From Streptomyces capitiformicae (lineage in GTDB: Bacteria; Actinomycetota; Actinomycetes; Streptomycetales; Streptomycetaceae), in the NCBI RefSeq assembly GCF_002214185.1, contig NZ_CP022161.1, positions 3,595,767 to 3,659,766 of the forward strand: a stretch of 64,000 nt of DNA. The letters run 5' to 3'. Under the pieces are notes generated by a model. It had not been told where the DNA came from. It saw nothing but the letters and a program-made list of their open reading frames with translations, and did not search any database. The translations under genes and the position numbers were made by a program. The first letter of the stretch is position 1; each line of letters begins with the position of its first letter. Below are positions 28,522 through 37,182 of this stretch, piece by piece.

Positions 28522-29679
28522 TCAGTCGCCCGGCTCCTCCCCCTTCTTGTCGACGACCCCCACCTCCAGCAGGGCCTGCCTGTCCGAGCCGAGGTACTTC
28601 AGGCTCTTCTTGTCGAAGACCCAGACGTCGCGCTCCTCGCCCTGGCCGAAGGACAGGCCGATGCCTTCTCGGCCGACGGCGTCCTTCGCGTTCTGGACGA
28701 CGGTCACGCCGGGGACCTTGGCGGCGGCACGGACGATGGCTCTGTTGAGTTCGGGCAGCAGTTGCGCGGTGTCGAGCATCGTGGCCAGGTACTCCAGCGC
28801 GGCCCACTCATGCGTCGGCCCCTGCCCCTCCGATTTGGCCCACACCAGCTCGTACAGCTTGTCGGGGTCGGTGGGCATCTTCTGCAGCTCGCGGTAGTTG
28901 AAGCCGTTCGGGTCGGCTGAGAGCGTCATGTCCTCGGTGGGGTTCGCGAGGGCCTTCTTGATGTCCTCTTCCTTCATCCCCTTGGGGAAGTACTGCCCGT
29001 CCAGCCAGGTGGTCCTGGCGAGGCCGTTTCGCTTGCCGTCGACGGCGACCCAGTCGCTCCGCCGGTACGGGTACTCCTTCCCGGCGGCCTCCGTGGTGCC
29101 CTTGCTCTCGGCCTCCTTGGAGTCCTTCCCGGCGGCCTCCGGGTTCTCCATCCAATCCTCCACCACCGGGGCGACCATCGTGCCCCGGACCTCGGTGTAG
29201 ATGTACTGGTCGTCGCGCACGGGCGGCGTGGTGGCCGCCGTCGCCGTCGCGGCGTCGGCGATGCGGTCCAGCAGGCGTACGGCGTCCGCGTCGGTGGCCG
29301 GGTGGTCCGGGCCGCTCACGGCCACCATCACCAGCACGGAGGCCACAGCGGCGGCCGCGCCGAACGGCACCGCGATCAGCGCCGTCCGACGCCGCGGGCC
29401 TCCGGGCCGGCCGAAGCCACGGCGCCGCGGGCGACGGACGGACGCGGACGACGGCCGCCGTATCTCCACCGCCGCGTCGTACGACGGGACGTCCTCGGTG
29501 GCGCCCCCGGCCGGCTCGGCCTGCGGGGCCTCCACCACGAAGTCCGTCCGCAGGGCTTCCTCGCCGGTGATCTCTCGCATCAGGTGGTCCTCCAGCTGGA
29601 GCAGGCGGTCGCTCGGCAGGACCGGATCACCCGGGCTCGGCAGCAGCCGGGCCAGTTCCGCGCGTTCCTCGGGGTTCAT
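28522..29679 (-). CDS. CU044_5270-type membrane protein, probable sigma-factor partner
   Basis: 385 residues from the ATG at 29679, overlapping the sigma-factor stop (ATGA). Residues 1-110 are cytoplasmic with an Arg/Pro-rich stretch; one membrane segment lies near 113-135 (ALIAVPFGAAAAVASVLVMVAV). The outside part contains DQYIYTEVRGT..., WLDGQYFPKGM and a terminal VFDKKSLKYLGSDRQAL, the pattern of the CU044_5270 family, which accompanies ECF sigma factors in actinomycetes. It may act as the anti-sigma or as a signal receptor; no zinc-binding ZAS motif is seen. Confidence 0.8.
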   Translation of the reverse strand: MNPEERAELARLLPSPGDPVLPSDRLLQLEDHLMREITGEEALRTDFVVEAPQAEPAGGATEDVPSYDAAVEIRRPSSASVRRPRRRGFGRPGGPRRRTALIAVPFGAAAAVASVLVMVAVSGPDHPATDADAVRLLDRIADAATATAATTPPVRDDQYIYTEVRGTMVAPVVEDWMENPEAAGKDSKEAESKGTTEAAGKEYPYRRSDWVAVDGKRNGLARTTWLDGQYFPKGMKEEDIKKALANPTEDMTLSADPNGFNYRELQKMPTDPDKLYELVWAKSEGQGPTHEWAALEYLATMLDTAQLLPELNRAIVRAAAKVPGVTVVQNAKDAVGREGIGLSFGQGEERDVWVFDKKSLKYLGSDRQALLEVGVVDKKGEEPGD

Positions 29680-30398
29680 CGGTGTCTCTCCTGTGCCTGT
29701 GCCGACCGGGCCGCTTCGGTGCGGCCATCTGGTTCCTGTCCGCTGCCCGGGAGGGGTCTCGTTCCTGTTCGCCGCGCCGCCGACTGCCGTACGAGTTCCG
29801 CCTCCGCGAGGCCGCGCAGCCGCTGCCGGGCGCGGGCGAGGCGCGACCGTACGGTGCTGACGGGTACCTCCAGGGCTTCGGCGGCGGCCGCGTAGCTCAG
29901 CCCCGACCAGACGCACAGCGCGAAGACCTCGCGCTCCCGTCTTCGGAGTTTGGTGAGGGCGACGCGGGCGGCGGCGAGCCGTTCGGAGTCCTCCATGCGG
30001 CCGACGAGCTCGTCGGCGAAGTCCGGCACGGTCTCGCGGTCCGCCCGGCGCTCCGGCAGCCGGGCGAGGGCGGCGCTGTGCCGCCGGGCGGTGCGCCGGG
30101 TGTTGCGAAGCACGTTGGTGGCGATGCCGAACAGCCATGGGCGCAGGCTGCCGTCGCCGTCGTCGATGCCGGTCAGCTCGGCGTCCGGCAGCAGCTTCTC
30201 GCGCAGCCGCCACGCCTCCAGGAAGGTCAGCGACACCACGTCCTCCGCCGCGCTCGGGTCCGCCGTCAGCCGTGCGGCATGGCTGTACACCGCCCTCGCG
30301 TGCGCACGGAAGAGCTGGGCGAACGCCTGCGGATCGCCGGCCCGCAGCCGGGCGCGTAAAGAAAGTTCCACGCCTTCCCCTGTCCGCTCGACGCCCAT
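29676..30398 (-). CDS. ECF-type RNA polymerase sigma factor
   Basis: 240 residues from the ATG at 30398. Region 2 is FAQLFRAHARAVYSHAARLTADPSAAEDVVSLTFLEAWRLR and region 4 is LTKLRRREREVFALCVWSGLSYAAAAEALEVPVSTVRSRLARAR. The spacing and size fit a SigE/RpoE-like ECF factor; the loop between regions holds an acidic LTGIDDGDGSLRPWLFGIATNVL. It heads a two-gene operon with the membrane protein that follows. Confidence 0.93.
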   Translation of the reverse strand: MGVERTGEGVELSLRARLRAGDPQAFAQLFRAHARAVYSHAARLTADPSAAEDVVSLTFLEAWRLREKLLPDAELTGIDDGDGSLRPWLFGIATNVLRNTRRTARRHSAALARLPERRADRETVPDFADELVGRMEDSERLAAARVALTKLRRREREVFALCVWSGLSYAAAAEALEVPVSTVRSRLARARQRLRGLAEAELVRQSAARRTGTRPLPGSGQEPDGRTEAARSAQAQERHR

Positions 30399-30430
30399 CG
30401 TCTCTGTGGCATGAGTCACATCACGGGGTC

Positions 30431-30454
30431 GCGCAGTTCCCCGCGCCCCTGAAA
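30431..30454. repeat. Second copy of a widespread intergenic repeat
   Basis: The 24 bp are identical to 21937-21960 (GCGCAGTTCC then CCGCGCCCCTGAAA). Here the complementary second arm is missing, so it is an incomplete copy between the divergent sigma-factor and gas-vesicle genes. Confidence 0.75.
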
Positions 30455-30556
30455 GCAGGGCGCAGTGGCGCCCACACCTCATACCTTCGTCGCCCGCCCA
30501 CGGCCAGGAGTGGCAGGTGTGGTCGGGGAGGTCGAAGATGGACAGAGAGCTAGAAG

Positions 30557-30895
30557 GTGATAGCCACGAATGGTCGTGAGTCGGAGAAGCACCGTTCCTC
30601 GTCGAGGCAGAAGGCGGCCGCCGAGGACCGGGTTTCCGCACCCGAGGCCATGCGGAGCGCGATCGAGCAGCTCACCGAGCTGCTGGGACGCGCTCCCGAG
30701 TCTGTTTCCGCGCTGAAACCGACCGAAGAGGGCTGGGAGGCCAACGTCGAGGTCGAGGAACTGGAGCGCATCCCGCAGACGAGCAGCGTGATGGCCAGCT
30801 ACCAGGTCGTCCTGGATCCGGCGGGCAAGCTGCTGGCGTACGAGCGCGGACGCCGGTACACGCGCGCACAGGTCGACAGGGGCAGCAGCCGCTGA
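30557..30895 (+). CDS. gvpO: Gas vesicle protein GvpO
   Basis: 112 residues from a GTG. The conserved half is [53 protein letters not shown], the GvpO domain pattern, after a basic, disordered N-terminus. GvpO is needed for vesicle formation in haloarchaea and is the first gene of Streptomyces gas-vesicle clusters. Nine gvp genes follow one another from here in one direction. Confidence 0.92.
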   Translation: MIATNGRESEKHRSSSRQKAAAEDRVSAPEAMRSAIEQLTELLGRAPESVSALKPTEEGWEANVEVEELERIPQTSSVMASYQVVLDPAGKLLAYERGRRYTRAQVDRGSSR

Positions 30896-30936
30896 GTACG
30901 GCCGTACGGCCTTCCGACACCGGAAGGGAAGAGATC

Positions 30937-31404
30937 GTGACTGTGGTGCCGCAGGGCGAGGGCGGCCCCGTCGCCCGTCCGGGTGGTGGCTCGGGGAACC
31001 TCTACGACGTGCTGGAACTCGTCCTCGACCGGGGCCTGGTCATCGACGCGTTCGCACGGGTTTCCCTGGTCGGCATCGAGATACTGAAGGTCGACGCCCG
31101 TGTGGTCGTGGCCAGTGTCGACACGTATCTGCGCTTCGCGGAGGCGTGCAACCGGCTGGACCTGGAATCGGGACGCAAGGCCCCCTCCAAGCTGACGGAC
31201 ATCGTCGGGGACGTCACCGAGGCGGGCTCCCGGGGCAAGAGCAAGGGGGCGCTCACGGGCGCGGTCCAGGCCGTCACCGAGTCGCTCCAGAAGGGACGCG
31301 GGGAGGACGAGGACCGCGAGTCCGGGCGCGAGAAGCAGCATGTGCGCGCCGAGCGCGGCACGAGCCGCCGTTCCTCGAAGGACCGTGCGGACCGTGAGGC
31401 GTGA
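30937..31404 (+). CDS. gvpA: Gas vesicle structural protein GvpA
   Basis: 155 residues. Residues 22-80 carry the GvpA core [46 protein letters not shown], which assembles into the rib-like vesicle wall. Unlike the about 70-residue GvpA of cyanobacteria, this protein has an additional charged C-terminal tail of about 70 residues (ending in [11 protein letters not shown]), a typical feature of Streptomyces copies. Confidence 0.93.
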   Translation: MTVVPQGEGGPVARPGGGSGNLYDVLELVLDRGLVIDAFARVSLVGIEILKVDARVVVASVDTYLRFAEACNRLDLESGRKAPSKLTDIVGDVTEAGSRGKSKGALTGAVQAVTESLQKGRGEDEDRESGREKQHVRAERGTSRRSSKDRADREA

Positions 31405-31407
31405 GGG

Positions 31408-32133
31408 GTGAGTGAGCCGATGTCGGTGTACGTCTACGCGATCACCAAGGCGGATCATCCGCTGGACCTGGAAGACGTCACGGGCGTCGGGGAGGAGCCC
31501 GCCGAACTGCACACGGTCAGCAACGGCGGCCTGAGGGCCGTCATCAGCGAGAGCCCCGAGGACCTCTCGGTCGCCCGCCGCGATCTGGAGGCGCATCACG
31601 AGGTCCAGGAACAGCTGTGGGCCGACGGCGCCATTCTGCCGTTGAGCTTCGGGTTCGTCGCCCCGGACGAGGACACCGTGCGCGCCCTGCTGGAGGAGCG
31701 GGCCGAGGCGTTCTCCCAGCGCCTCGACGAGCTCACGGGCTGCGCGGAGTTCAACATCAAGGGCGTACATGACGAGGACACCCTGTTGCGTGCCGTCCTG
31801 GCGGACTCCGAGCGGGCCCGGGAGCTGAACGAGTCGATCCGTGAGGGCGGCGGCTCGTACGAGGACCGCCTGGCTCTCGGCGAGCTCGTGGCCGGCGAGG
31901 TGCAGACCCGGCAGTCGGCGCTGGCCGAGGAGGTCCTCACCGCGCTGCGGCCGTTCGCGCTGGCCGAGAAGGTGTCCCCGCCGTCCCAGCAGTACTTCGT
32001 GAGCGTCTCCTTCCTGGTGGAGGACGAACGGTCCGAGGAGTTCACCCGCGCCGGCGGCGAACTGGCCGCGCGCCTGGGAGAGGGCGTCGAGCTCCGGCTG
32101 CGCGGCCCGCTGCCGCCGTACAGCTTCGTATGA
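31408..32133 (+). CDS. gvpF: Gas vesicle protein GvpF/GvpL
   Basis: 241 residues; begins 3 bp after gvpA. The GvpF/L fold is shown by SVYVYAITKADHP, the central LPLSFGFVAPDEDTVRALL and the terminal ELRLRGPLPPYSFV. GvpF binds GvpA and is thought to nucleate the growing vesicle. It is the only GvpF/L member of this cluster. The stop overlaps gvpG (ATGA). Confidence 0.93.
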   Translation: MSEPMSVYVYAITKADHPLDLEDVTGVGEEPAELHTVSNGGLRAVISESPEDLSVARRDLEAHHEVQEQLWADGAILPLSFGFVAPDEDTVRALLEERAEAFSQRLDELTGCAEFNIKGVHDEDTLLRAVLADSERARELNESIREGGGSYEDRLALGELVAGEVQTRQSALAEEVLTALRPFALAEKVSPPSQQYFVSVSFLVEDERSEEFTRAGGELAARLGEGVELRLRGPLPPYSFV

Positions 32134-32414
32134 CCGTCACCGGACGGCGTGAGGAGGCGGTTGTGGGACTGGTCGGGACCATTCTGACGTTCCCGTTGGC
32201 TCCCGTGCGGGGCGTCGGGTGGGTGGTCGACAAGGTGCGGCAGGCGGCCGAGGACAAGTACTACGACCCCGCCCCCGTTCAGGAGGAGCTGGTGAACCTG
32301 GAGACGGCGCGGACCGAGGGACGCATCGACGAGGCGGATTTCGCGCGGCGCGAGGAGGAGTTGCTGCACCGGCTGCAGGAGATCAGCGCCTACCGGCTCC
32401 AGCAGGGCGGGTAA
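32130..32414 (+). CDS. gvpG: Gas vesicle protein GvpG
   Basis: 94 residues from the ATG overlapping gvpF; a GTG at 32163 is an alternative start. The GvpG pattern is VGTILTFPLAPVRGVGWVVDKVRQAAEDKYYDP followed by a helix EELVNLETARTEGRIDEADFARREEELLHRL. An assembly protein whose exact task is not known. Confidence 0.92.
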   Translation: MTVTGRREEAVVGLVGTILTFPLAPVRGVGWVVDKVRQAAEDKYYDPAPVQEELVNLETARTEGRIDEADFARREEELLHRLQEISAYRLQQGG

Positions 32415-32484
32415 CCCGGTCCGTGACGCGCGTGGGCACGGAAACGTGGACGCGGAAACGTGGGCATGGAAAGAAGACAGGATC

Positions 32485-32970
32485 ATGAACAACGCCACGA
32501 TCGGCGCGGCCGTCCTGGGCGGTTATCTGCTGGGGCGGACGAAGAAGGCCAAGCTCGCCCTCGGCGTGGGCGCGCTGCTGGCCGGATCCAAGGTCAGGCC
32601 CGGACAGCTCGGCAAAGCGCTCGACTCACAGTTCCTCAGCAACGTCACCCACCAGGTGCGCACCGAGCTGACAGACGCGAGCAAGGCGGCGGCGAGCTCC
32701 GTACTGACGGCCAAGGTCGACAGCCTGGCCGGGACCCTGCACGACCGCGCCGCGGAGCTGCGGGAGCGGGCGCAGGGGGAGGGAGAGGCAGAGCGGGAGG
32801 AAGAGGCAGAGCAGGAAGGGGAGGCAGAGCGAGAGGAGGAACGGGAGCCGGAGCGGGAAGACGAGAAGGAATCCCGTCAGAGGAGCCCGAGGAAGAAAAC
32901 CGCCGCCGGGAGCCGCTCGAAGAGCGACAGCTCCACACGGTCGAGGAGGCAGGGGCAGGACGATGGCTGA
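32485..32970 (+). CDS. gvpY: Gas vesicle-associated protein GvpY-like
   Basis: 161 residues from the ATG at 32485. The N-terminus is hydrophobic (GAAVLGGYLLGRTKKAKLALGVGALLAGS); the second half is a highly charged Glu/Arg-rich region, probably a helix or disordered. It occupies the gvpY place of the Streptomyces gvp cluster between gvpG and the SRPBCC-domain gene. The role is unknown. Confidence 0.75.
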   Translation: MNNATIGAAVLGGYLLGRTKKAKLALGVGALLAGSKVRPGQLGKALDSQFLSNVTHQVRTELTDASKAAASSVLTAKVDSLAGTLHDRAAELRERAQGEGEAEREEEAEQEGEAEREEEREPEREDEKESRQRSPRKKTAAGSRSKSDSSTRSRRQGQDDG

Positions 32971-34003
32971 GGGCAAGGCGGCGAGAGGCGGCTCGGCCGG
33001 TACCGGCACCCTCAGCAAGGTGCTTGAGGAGACACGGCACAACCCCGCCACGGTCCGGCTGAAGGAGGAGCTGGAGGACTACATCGAGGCCCGGCTGGCG
33101 CTGATGTTGCAGGGTGTGGGCCACGGGCTGGGCGAGAGTGCGCGCAAGTTGAGCGAGGCCCGCGCGGCGGGACTGACGTCGACCGCGTCCCACGCCAAGG
33201 ACGCGCTGATGGACAAGGCGAAGGGCGTCACGGAGAAGGCGACGAAGGGCGTCACGGGCAAGGCCAGGGACGTCACCGAGAAGGCGAAGGACGTCACCAG
33301 CAAGAGGCACGGCAAGGAACCCGAGGGCGGCACCGGCCGGGGGCTCACCATCGTCGAGGACATCGACGTGGGTGTCCCGGTGCGCGAGGCGTACGACCAG
33401 TGGACGCGGTTCCAGGACTTCGAGCGGTTCGCCAAGGGTGTGGAGGGCGTCGAGCAGGAGGACGACACCACCACCCAGTGGCACGTCAAGATCGCCAAGG
33501 CGAGCCGGCACTGGCGCGGGAACATCACCGAACAGGTACCCGACGAGCGCATCGCCTGGACGTCCGAGGGCGACAAGGCCACCACCAAGGGCGTCGTCAC
33601 CTTCCACCCGCTCGGCGAGAACCTCACCAAGGTGCTGCTCGCCCTCGAGTACTTCCCCAGGGGCGTGGTCGAGAAGGCGGGGAGCCTGGTGCGCGCCCAG
33701 GGCCGCCGCGCCCACCTCGACCTGAAGCTCTACCGCACGTTCGTCATGATGCGCGGGGAGATCCACGAGGGAGAGGTCAGCGAGCCGGAGGCGTCCGACG
33801 AGGAGGCCGAGGCCGACAAGGAGGAGCCCGAGGACGCGGAAGAGGCGGAGGACGCGGAGGAGCCCGAGGACGCGGAAGAGCCCGAGGACGCGGAAGAGCC
33901 CGAGGACGCGGAAGAGGCGGAGGACCGGTACGACGACGAGAACGAGGAGGAGGACGAGCCCTACGAGGAGGAGGACGAAGAGGATGGAGAGGACGAACCG
34001 TGA
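32963..34003 (+). CDS. gvpZ: Gas vesicle cluster SRPBCC protein GvpZ-like
   Basis: 346 residues; overlaps gvpY by 8 bp. Residues about 70-110 are a lysine-rich amphipathic stretch (KAKGVTEKATKGVTGKARDVTEK). Residues about 118-260 form a polyketide-cyclase/START-like SRPBCC domain (TIVEDIDVGVPVREAYDQWTRFQDFERF, WRGNITEQVPDERIAW). The acidic tail contains five tandem 18-bp units (33830-33919), read as EDAEEP/EDAEEA. The fold binds hydrophobic molecules in other proteins; its purpose in vesicle making is unknown. Confidence 0.82.
   Translation: MAEGKAARGGSAGTGTLSKVLEETRHNPATVRLKEELEDYIEARLALMLQGVGHGLGESARKLSEARAAGLTSTASHAKDALMDKAKGVTEKATKGVTGKARDVTEKAKDVTSKRHGKEPEGGTGRGLTIVEDIDVGVPVREAYDQWTRFQDFERFAKGVEGVEQEDDTTTQWHVKIAKASRHWRGNITEQVPDERIAWTSEGDKATTKGVVTFHPLGENLTKVLLALEYFPRGVVEKAGSLVRAQGRRAHLDLKLYRTFVMMRGEIHEGEVSEPEASDEEAEADKEEPEDAEEAEDAEEPEDAEEPEDAEEPEDAEEAEDRYDDENEEEDEPYEEEDEEDGEDEP
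33830..33919 (+). repeat. Five 18-bp tandem units in the gvpZ acidic tail
   Basis: Unit GAGGACGCGGAAGAGCCC with small changes, in frame, at 33830, 33848, 33866, 33884 and 33902. Probably length-variable by slippage. Confidence 0.9.
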
Positions 34004-34458
34004 GCCAGTCCGACGCCCCCGTTCCGACGCCGTCGCGAGCCTTCACTCCGTACGGCGGTCAGGGATCGAGCGCGAACCTCGCCGACATCCTTGAACGGGT
34101 GCTCGACAAGGGCATCGTGATCGTCGGCGACATCAAGGTCAACCTGCTCGACATCGAGCTCCTCACGATCAAGCTGCGCCTCCTGGTGGCTTCCGTCGAC
34201 AAGGCCAAGGAGATCGGCATCGACTGGTGGGAGCACGATCCCGCCCTCTCGTCCCGCGCGTCCCGCCCCGACGGCCGCCGCTCCCTCGAAGAGCAGAACG
34301 AGCGCCTGCGCGCCGAGGTGAAGGAACTCCGCAGCCGCGTCGCGGGCTCGGCCTCCCGAGCGGAGCTGTCCGCGCCCGAATCGACCGAGCGCCGTCGGCC
34401 CCGTAGCCCCGAACGCAAGCGGCGCAAGGCCGCGGCCGACGAGGACGAGAGCCGATGA
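34000..34458 (+). CDS. gvpJ: Gas vesicle protein GvpJ (GvpA family)
   Basis: 152 residues from the GTG overlapping the gvpZ stop (GTGA). The GvpA-like core is NLADILERVLDKGIVIVGDIKVNLLDIELLTIKLRLLVASVDKAKEIGIDWWEHDP; the WWEHDP ending is characteristic of GvpJ, a minor wall component. The C-terminus is a basic, Arg-rich tail. Confidence 0.9.
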   Translation: MSQSDAPVPTPSRAFTPYGGQGSSANLADILERVLDKGIVIVGDIKVNLLDIELLTIKLRLLVASVDKAKEIGIDWWEHDPALSSRASRPDGRRSLEEQNERLRAEVKELRSRVAGSASRAELSAPESTERRRPRSPERKRRKAAADEDESR

Positions 34459-34751
34459 CGATGAGCCCGTACGACTACGACTACGACGACCACGACCGCC
34501 CGATCGACGACTACGACCGCCCGATCAGCGGGCGGCAGGTGGCGCTGATCGATCTGCTCGACCGGCTGCTGAGCGGTGGTGTCGTACTCACCGGGGATCT
34601 CGTCCTGAGCATCGCGGACATCGACCTGGTGCGGATCTCGCTGCGCGCGGTGATCGTCTCCGTCCGCGAGCAGATGGCGGAGCAGTGGGCACCGATCCTG
34701 CCCGAGCGGGCGTCTCCGGGTGAGGTCGGCCGTGGCGACGCCCCCGTCTGA
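34455..34751 (+). CDS. gvpS: Gas vesicle protein GvpS (GvpA family)
   Basis: 98 residues; ATG overlaps gvpJ by 4 bp. Tyr/Asp-rich N-terminus (MTMSPYDYDYDDHDRP), then a GvpA-type core VALIDLLDRLLSGGVVLTGDLVLSIADIDLVRISLRAVIVSV. Position before gvpK and the sequence type match GvpS of actinomycetes, a minor structural paralogue. Confidence 0.87.
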   Translation: MTMSPYDYDYDDHDRPIDDYDRPISGRQVALIDLLDRLLSGGVVLTGDLVLSIADIDLVRISLRAVIVSVREQMAEQWAPILPERASPGEVGRGDAPV

Positions 34752-35139
34752 CGGTCCGCACATCGACCGGCTCCGCGAGGTGTCCGATGCCGCGAGCCGG
34801 GCGTTCTCGTTGCTGCCCGCCCGGCCGGAGGACGTCACCCCGCCGCCCACCGGCCGCGGCGAGGCCGCCGCGCGTCGTCTGCGCACCGATCCCGACACGG
34901 TGGAGCGGGATCTTGTCCGGCTGGTCCTCACCATCGTGGAGTTGTTGCGCCAGCTGATGGAGCGGCAGGCCCTGCACCGGGTCGACCAGGGCGATCTGAC
35001 CGAGGAGCAGGAAGAGCGGCTCGGCATGACCCTGATGGTCCTCCACGACCGCATGACCGAACTGTGCGACCGCTACGGCCTCACCCTGGAGGACCTCAAC
35101 CTCGACCTCGGCCCCCTGGGCACGCTGCTACCGCCCTGA
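34732..35139 (+). CDS. gvpK: Gas vesicle protein GvpK
   Basis: 135 residues from the GTG at 34732 (a GTG at 34720 is also possible), overlapping gvpS. The GvpK pattern is ERDLVRLVLTIVELLRQLMERQALHRVDQGDLTEEQEERLGMTLMVLHDRMTELC. Last gene of the cluster; the next gene runs toward it. GvpK is required for vesicle assembly in other hosts. Confidence 0.92.
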   Translation: MATPPSDGPHIDRLREVSDAASRAFSLLPARPEDVTPPPTGRGEAAARRLRTDPDTVERDLVRLVLTIVELLRQLMERQALHRVDQGDLTEEQEERLGMTLMVLHDRMTELCDRYGLTLEDLNLDLGPLGTLLPP

Positions 35140-35292
35140 CACCCAGCCCTGACACCCACCGGACCGTGCGGCGGTCACGTACCGCCGAAGCCGGACATCC
35201 CGGTGTCGGGTGCCGTCGCCCTGCCCCGTGCCCCCGTCCTCGCCGCTGTCGGATCGTCATCGGCCGGCACGATACGCAGCGCCGACAACCAC

Positions 35293-37182
35293 TTATCCGT
35301 TCGGCTTCGGCTTGCGCACCACGATGGGCGGCTGGGGTCGGGAACCCGGGATGTTGATGCGGACCCGGGTGGTGAGCACGGTGTCCGTCCGAGGGCGCTC
35401 GTGCCGGGCTCGTGGTGCGTCGCCGAACCACGCTTCGTGTCCCCATCCACCGTCCGAGCCGACAGCGACAGCAGCGACCCGTACGATGTCCGCCTCCTGG
35501 CGCATACCGGCCTGTGCCAGGTGCCGCGCGGCCTCTTCGATCTGATCCTCCCGTCGGGCGCAGACACCCTTCAGGACCAGGACCGTGTCCGCGTTCCCCA
35601 GACGTACCGGTGAGAGCAGGAGCGGGAGCGTGGAGGTGGCGCGCCGCCGGCCCGCCTCTGCCAGTGCCATGCCGGCCACCGTCCCGAAGCCGGCTGCGCG
35701 CAGCTGAGCGATCGTCTGATGGAAGGAAGCGACCCGACGCTCCGCTCCGATGCCCGTGGTGACCACGCCCATGTCATACGGCGAAAGGAGGGACAGGACG
35801 ACGGCGAGGCTATCCGCGGGGCGGCCCGCACCCGCCTCGAACAGGACATCGACGGCGGGGCCGATCGCTCCCGCAGCCCGCAGTGACCCCAGCGACATCA
35901 CGAAGCGGTCGGGTTCGGCGTCCCGGCCCAGCAGTCGCAGCCAGCCCCGGTCCACCGGGAGTCCCATGTCCACCACTGCCCGGATCCGGTCGACGATCGG
36001 ATCGTGCGCCCACGTCTGCCCGGCGACGGTGTTGTCCGGAGGAGAAGCGGGATCGTCGACCGGGCGCGGGAGCATGCCGCCGCCCGCTCCGACTCCCGAG
36101 TTGTCCGCCGCGCCCCCGGAAGTGTCGTCGCCGGTCAACGGGTTGTCCGGGCCGGACAACCCGTCCGGCTCTTCCCGCAGTTCCTCCAGTTCCTCCGCGA
36201 GCTGCTCCAGGCGCTCGGCGCCGTTGTCCAGGATCCGCGAGGCTTTCATCAGGGCGATGTCGATGTCGTCCGGCACGGTGCCTGGTGTCATCGGAGACAC
36301 GGCGGGCAGGTCGGCCTCCGGCACCTCCGGTCCGGCGGTGGGGTCGGCATGGACGCTACGCAGCCGCGCGAGTTCCTCGGTGAGTCGGCGCACCTGTTCG
36401 GCCGACTGTTCCGCCAGCCGGTCCGCCTTCTCCCGCTCGGCGCGGGCACGAGCCAGCTCAGCCTCCGCCTGGGTACGTTGCGTCTCGCTGTGCCGCAGCT
36501 TCTCGTGAACCTCGTCCAGGACGTCGCGTCCGGCGGTGCGGGCGGCCGCACGGCTCCGTTGCGACGCGGTCAGGGTGGCGATGTCCCGCTGCAGTTTGTC
36601 GACGAGGGCGAGGAGAATCAGCACCATCTGGTTCGCGTCGTTACGTGCCTTCTCCAACTCGGCCGTCCGCTGCAACGCCCGCAACAGCTGGTCCGACATC
36701 GCCAGTGACTGCCGCTGCACATGGATGAGTTCGGCCGCAACGGCCGGACTGCCGACAGCCCGCGAGGGTGTTGCCGCCTTCGGACGAGGCTGTTGCCCGG
36801 CGCGTAGCGCCGATCCGGACCGCTTGGCCCGCTCGGCCGCGTCGAAGAGCGGACGCGCCGCCCCCGTACGCCTCTTGCACTCCGCCTGATCACTGAAGCA
36901 GACGTCGGCGACCGCCTCGACGAAGTCCCAGCGCAGGTTCACACCGGCGAGACGGTCGGAGACCGTGGATCGGGCCGGGACAGTCGCGTTCTCGAAGTGG
37001 TCGGGTGTCAGCTTCCCCATCAGGTCGTCCAGTCGCAGACCGGCGCCGTCCAACCACTCCCTCAGCAGCACGGCGAGAGCGTTGGCCTCGTCGGAGGGCC
37101 CCTTCAATCGTGACCATGGGCGCGTCCGGCGGCCTTTGCCCTGCCCACCGGCCTGTTCCTCGTCACTGGTTCGTCCACTCAA
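35293..37182 (-). CDS. Unrecognised 629-aa protein: HTH-like head, long coiled coil, helical tail
   Basis: Residues about 28-110 resemble a helix-turn-helix head (ALAVLLREWLDGAGLRLDDL, then ARSTVSDRLAGVNLRWDFVEAVADVC), a type found at the start of actinomycete conflict and regulatory proteins. Residues about 165-290 are a long heptad-rich coiled coil (ELEKARNDANQMVLILLALVDKL, ETQRTQAEAELARARAEREKADRL), with a second acidic helix near 315-345. A Gly/Pro-rich linker precedes a C-terminal helical domain (395-570). There is no signal peptide or membrane segment. It is divergent from a 57-residue putative membrane peptide, with 162 bp between the two. I cannot assign a function. Confidence 0.8.
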   Translation of the reverse strand: MSGRTSDEEQAGGQGKGRRTRPWSRLKGPSDEANALAVLLREWLDGAGLRLDDLMGKLTPDHFENATVPARSTVSDRLAGVNLRWDFVEAVADVCFSDQAECKRRTGAARPLFDAAERAKRSGSALRAGQQPRPKAATPSRAVGSPAVAAELIHVQRQSLAMSDQLLRALQRTAELEKARNDANQMVLILLALVDKLQRDIATLTASQRSRAAARTAGRDVLDEVHEKLRHSETQRTQAEAELARARAEREKADRLAEQSAEQVRRLTEELARLRSVHADPTAGPEVPEADLPAVSPMTPGTVPDDIDIALMKASRILDNGAERLEQLAEELEELREEPDGLSGPDNPLTGDDTSGGAADNSGVGAGGGMLPRPVDDPASPPDNTVAGQTWAHDPIVDRIRAVVDMGLPVDRGWLRLLGRDAEPDRFVMSLGSLRAAGAIGPAVDVLFEAGAGRPADSLAVVLSLLSPYDMGVVTTGIGAERRVASFHQTIAQLRAAGFGTVAGMALAEAGRRRATSTLPLLLSPVRLGNADTVLVLKGVCARREDQIEEAARHLAQAGMRQEADIVRVAAVAVGSDGGWGHEAWFGDAPRARHERPRTDTVLTTRVRINIPGSRPQPPIVVRKPKPNG

